From contig QHYM01000270.1 in the NCBI GenBank assembly GCA_003223295.1, forward strand, positions 1 to 32,009: a stretch of DNA of 32,009 nucleotides, read 5' to 3'. The DNA is from Acidobacteriota bacterium (GTDB taxonomy: Bacteria > Acidobacteriota > Terriglobia > Acidiferrales > UBA7541). Below are positions 29,975 through 32,009 of this stretch, in pieces. Below the pieces are notes generated by a model. It worked only from the letters and a program-made list of their open reading frames with translations. It did no database searches and was not told where the DNA came from. Position numbers and translations under genes: made by a program. Every line of letters starts with the position of its first letter. Within the stretch, counting starts at the first letter, position 1.

Positions 29975-32009
29975 TCACGGCAAACCGAAGCACAGGATAT
30001 TGGGGCCGACTGCAAGCGCCACAAATTGCTTGCCGCCGGCCATATAGGTCATCGGCGAGGCTTTGTTTATTCCGTTCGTCGGAAAATGCCACAACGCCTT
30101 CCCGTCGCGCTCGTCGAGGGCGATTACATCTCCGCTCGGGTCTCCGTAGAAGAGGATGCCTCCGGCCGTGGCCAGCACTCCTGAGTTTCTCTTCCCATCG
30201 ACAGGGCCGATTTGCGGGGCCTCCCAAACAATCTTTCCGGTTTCAATATCGAATGCCCGGAGGTATTTCTTTCCAGGCTCCTGGGCGGTCTTGCTTTTTT
30301 TTGCTCCGCTGGAGGTCAGTTTTGCCTCGCACTTTTCCAGAGCGACAACGTAATAGAGACGCGTAACCGGGCTGAACGCAGTGGCATTCCAATTTGTGCC
30401 AACTTCCGGACAGACAAAACCCGCTTCTTTGGCACGCTGTGGACGGCCGTCAGGACCAATACCGCTAGCCCAAGTCGTACGAACGAAGTTCCTAGCCGTC
30501 AGAACGCGGCCATCAGTCCGGTCAAGCACGTAGAAAAAGCCGTTCTTGTCGGCGTGTAGCAGGAGTTTTCGATAGCCGCCCTGATACTTCGTGTCAACCA
30601 GCACCAGCGGGGCATTTGCGTCCCAGTCGTGGATGTCATGGGGAGTGACCTGGTAATGCCATTTCAACTTGCCGGTATCAGGGTTCAACGCGAGGATGCA
30701 ATTCGTATAGAGGTTGTCGCCGGACCGGTCGCGATCGTCGGAATCGGGGAAAGGGTTGCCAGTGGACCAATACAGAGTATCCGTCTCTGGATCATAAGAG
30801 CCGGTCAGCCAGGTTGAGCCGCCGCCGAATGTGGGTTCTTTGCTTCCCCAGGTCTCAAGAGCTGGTTCCCCTTTGCTTGGAATTGTCCAGAACCGCCACA
30901 CGCGTTCGCCAGTCGAAGCTTTGTAAGCGGCAACAAATCCACGTATGCCCCAATCAGCCCCGGAAACCCCCGCAATAACCAGATCTTTGACGATAAGCGG
31001 TGCCACAGTCGAACCATAGTGCTGAGGTTCATCTGGCATTGCGACTTCCCACATGACATGGCCGGTGGTCCGGTTCAAGGCAATCAGATGCGCATTGTCG
31101 GTGACCATGAATACTTTGTCGTCGAGGACAGCCACGCCACGGTTCGTACCCAAAGCCGCGTCTCCAACGAGTTCGCGAGTACGCGGACGCGAATACTCCC
31201 AAATCTCGCGGCCTGTGAACGGATCCAGCGCAAAGGCGGCATTTGGTCCCGTCACATACATGATGCCATCCGCAACGATGGGCGTCGTTTCCAGCCCGAA
31301 GTAGCGCATGTTCTCAACGAAATAGTTTGTATTGGGAAATGAGTTCTTCCATAAAGGAACCGAGAAGATCCATTTCAGAGTGAGTTGGTGCACATTTGTA
31401 GTGTTGATTTGAGTCAGTTCGCTATACCGGTTTCCGCTCAGATTACCGTTGTAGGTCAGCCAGTCGCCTGGCTTCGGATTTGAGATTCTCGCAAACTCGA
31501 TTCCCGCCACCTTGGACGGCTGAGACTTAGAAACTCGTGCACCGACACCAGTGGGCATGTCCAGATAAGCTACTAAATCCCGCAGTTCTTCTGGGCTGGC
31601 TTTGACCGACGGCATTATCGATTGTTTTTCTTCCGTGATTGCTGAGATCTCTCCCTGTTGAATAAGGTGGAACTGTCCGGTTAGATCCTGCAGCCGGATA
31701 TCAAAATTACTGCGATTCCTCACAAATCCCCGAATGGTGTTTCCATTCCGCAGTTGAGCGGTAGCAAGTTCGTAACCGGGCGCGATTCGCGAATTCGGGT
31801 TCACCAGCTTCGCTTGAATTTCGTCGCCCGTCATTTCCCGACCTACGCTTGATAAGTCAGGACCTATCGCCGCTCCGGCGCCGGAAATCATGTGACACGA
31901 AGCGCACTGTCCCTTACCAAAGAAAAATGACTCTCCTGCTGTCGCGTCACCGCCGACGGTGCTTTCCGCGGACGGAGCATTCAGGGAGCGTACCAATACA
32001 ACGAGGGAG
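29975..32009 (-). CDS. Cytochrome c-PQQ dehydrogenase fusion, N-terminus cut by the window edge
   Basis: At least 677 residues; the frame is open to the right edge, so the start and signal peptide are outside. An N-terminal heme domain with CASCH and a Met in IMPS (about the first 145 visible residues) resembles the second heme domain of the cytochrome at 16220-17128. It is followed by a quinoprotein propeller similar to 13503-15194. Active-site region: Asn in TGNP, and Asp-Trp-Asp in HDIHDWDA, with the +2 Asp typical of lanthanide-dependent enzymes. The MxaF Glu177 position is Asp (SGADWG). Electrons would pass inside one chain from PQQ to heme. Convergent with the peptidase gene; 55 bp separate the stops. 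Confidence 0.9.
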   Translation of the reverse strand, partial: SLVVLVRSLNAPSAESTVGGDATAGESFFFGKGQCASCHMISGAGAAIGPDLSSVGREMTGDEIQAKLVNPNSRIAPGYELATAQLRNGNTIRGFVRNRSNFDIRLQDLTGQFHLIQQGEISAITEEKQSIMPSVKASPEELRDLVAYLDMPTGVGARVSKSQPSKVAGIEFARISNPKPGDWLTYNGNLSGNRYSELTQINTTNVHQLTLKWIFSVPLWKNSFPNTNYFVENMRYFGLETTPIVADGIMYVTGPNAAFALDPFTGREIWEYSRPRTRELVGDAALGTNRGVAVLDDKVFMVTDNAHLIALNRTTGHVMWEVAMPDEPQHYGSTVAPLIVKDLVIAGVSGADWGIRGFVAAYKASTGERVWRFWTIPSKGEPALETWGSKEPTFGGGSTWLTGSYDPETDTLYWSTGNPFPDSDDRDRSGDNLYTNCILALNPDTGKLKWHYQVTPHDIHDWDANAPLVLVDTKYQGGYRKLLLHADKNGFFYVLDRTDGRVLTARNFVRTTWASGIGPDGRPQRAKEAGFVCPEVGTNWNATAFSPVTRLYYVVALEKCEAKLTSSGAKKSKTAQEPGKKYLRAFDIETGKIVWEAPQIGPVDGKRNSGVLATAGGILFYGDPSGDVIALDERDGKALWHFPTNGINKASPMTYMAGGKQFVALAVGPNILCFGLP

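Overview
The window looks like chromosomal DNA of a soil-type acidobacterium (Acidobacteriota, Terriglobia/Bryobacterales-like). This is inferred from gene content, not from a marker gene. The supporting genes are a ~1,190-residue Oar-like TonB-dependent receptor with an N-terminal carboxypeptidase-regulatory domain, an exosortase-A-type exopolysaccharide (EPS) gene set, PQQ dehydrogenases paired with heme domains of the Planctomycetes/Verrucomicrobia type, and many Tat-exported enzymes. I see no rRNA, tRNA, CRISPR array, insertion sequence or phage gene.

Region 1 (1-9687, all minus strand, read right to left) is an EPS locus: Wza-type export protein, outer-membrane beta-barrel, Wzz-type chain-length protein, ExeA-like AAA ATPase, CpsD-type tyrosine kinase, an RfaH/UpxY-like NusG paralogue, an AsnB-like amidotransferase and a family-4 glycosyltransferase that leaves the window. 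Two gene-free leaders in this locus carry an identical 11-mer, ATGGCGGTAGC. It contains the core of the E. coli ops element (GGCGGTAGC), to which RfaH is recruited. One copy lies in a structured leader before the Wzz gene, the other just before the NusG paralogue itself. This points to operon-specific antitermination with autoregulation.

Region 2 (10216-18115) is a catabolic module around a divergent promoter. Minus strand: RraA-fold aldolase, PQQ dehydrogenase, RidA, SelA/DgaE-like PLP enzyme, MFS sugar-acid transporter. Plus strand: di-heme cytochrome c and SMP-30 lactonase. Almost every enzyme has a Sec or Tat signal. The parts fit a periplasmic oxidation of a sugar, perhaps an amino sugar: dehydrogenase plus cytochrome, lactonase, PLP ammonia-lyase, RidA, aldolase, then uptake by the MFS carrier. 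The substrate is inference.

Region 3 (18133-26754, minus) repeats the theme: TonB receptor, TPR protein, CBM9-like protein, a second Tat-exported PLP enzyme, and an exported protein with three RidA domains in one chain. Region 4 (27650-29919, plus) has a Tat-exported aldo/keto reductase and a Tat-exported S58 (DmpA/P1) peptidase. Region 5 (29975-32009, minus, cut by the window edge) is a cytochrome c-PQQ dehydrogenase fusion.

Two genes, the glycosyltransferase and the second PLP enzyme, appear to have lost about 33-36 internal residues in frame compared with their families. Raw reads should be checked there.
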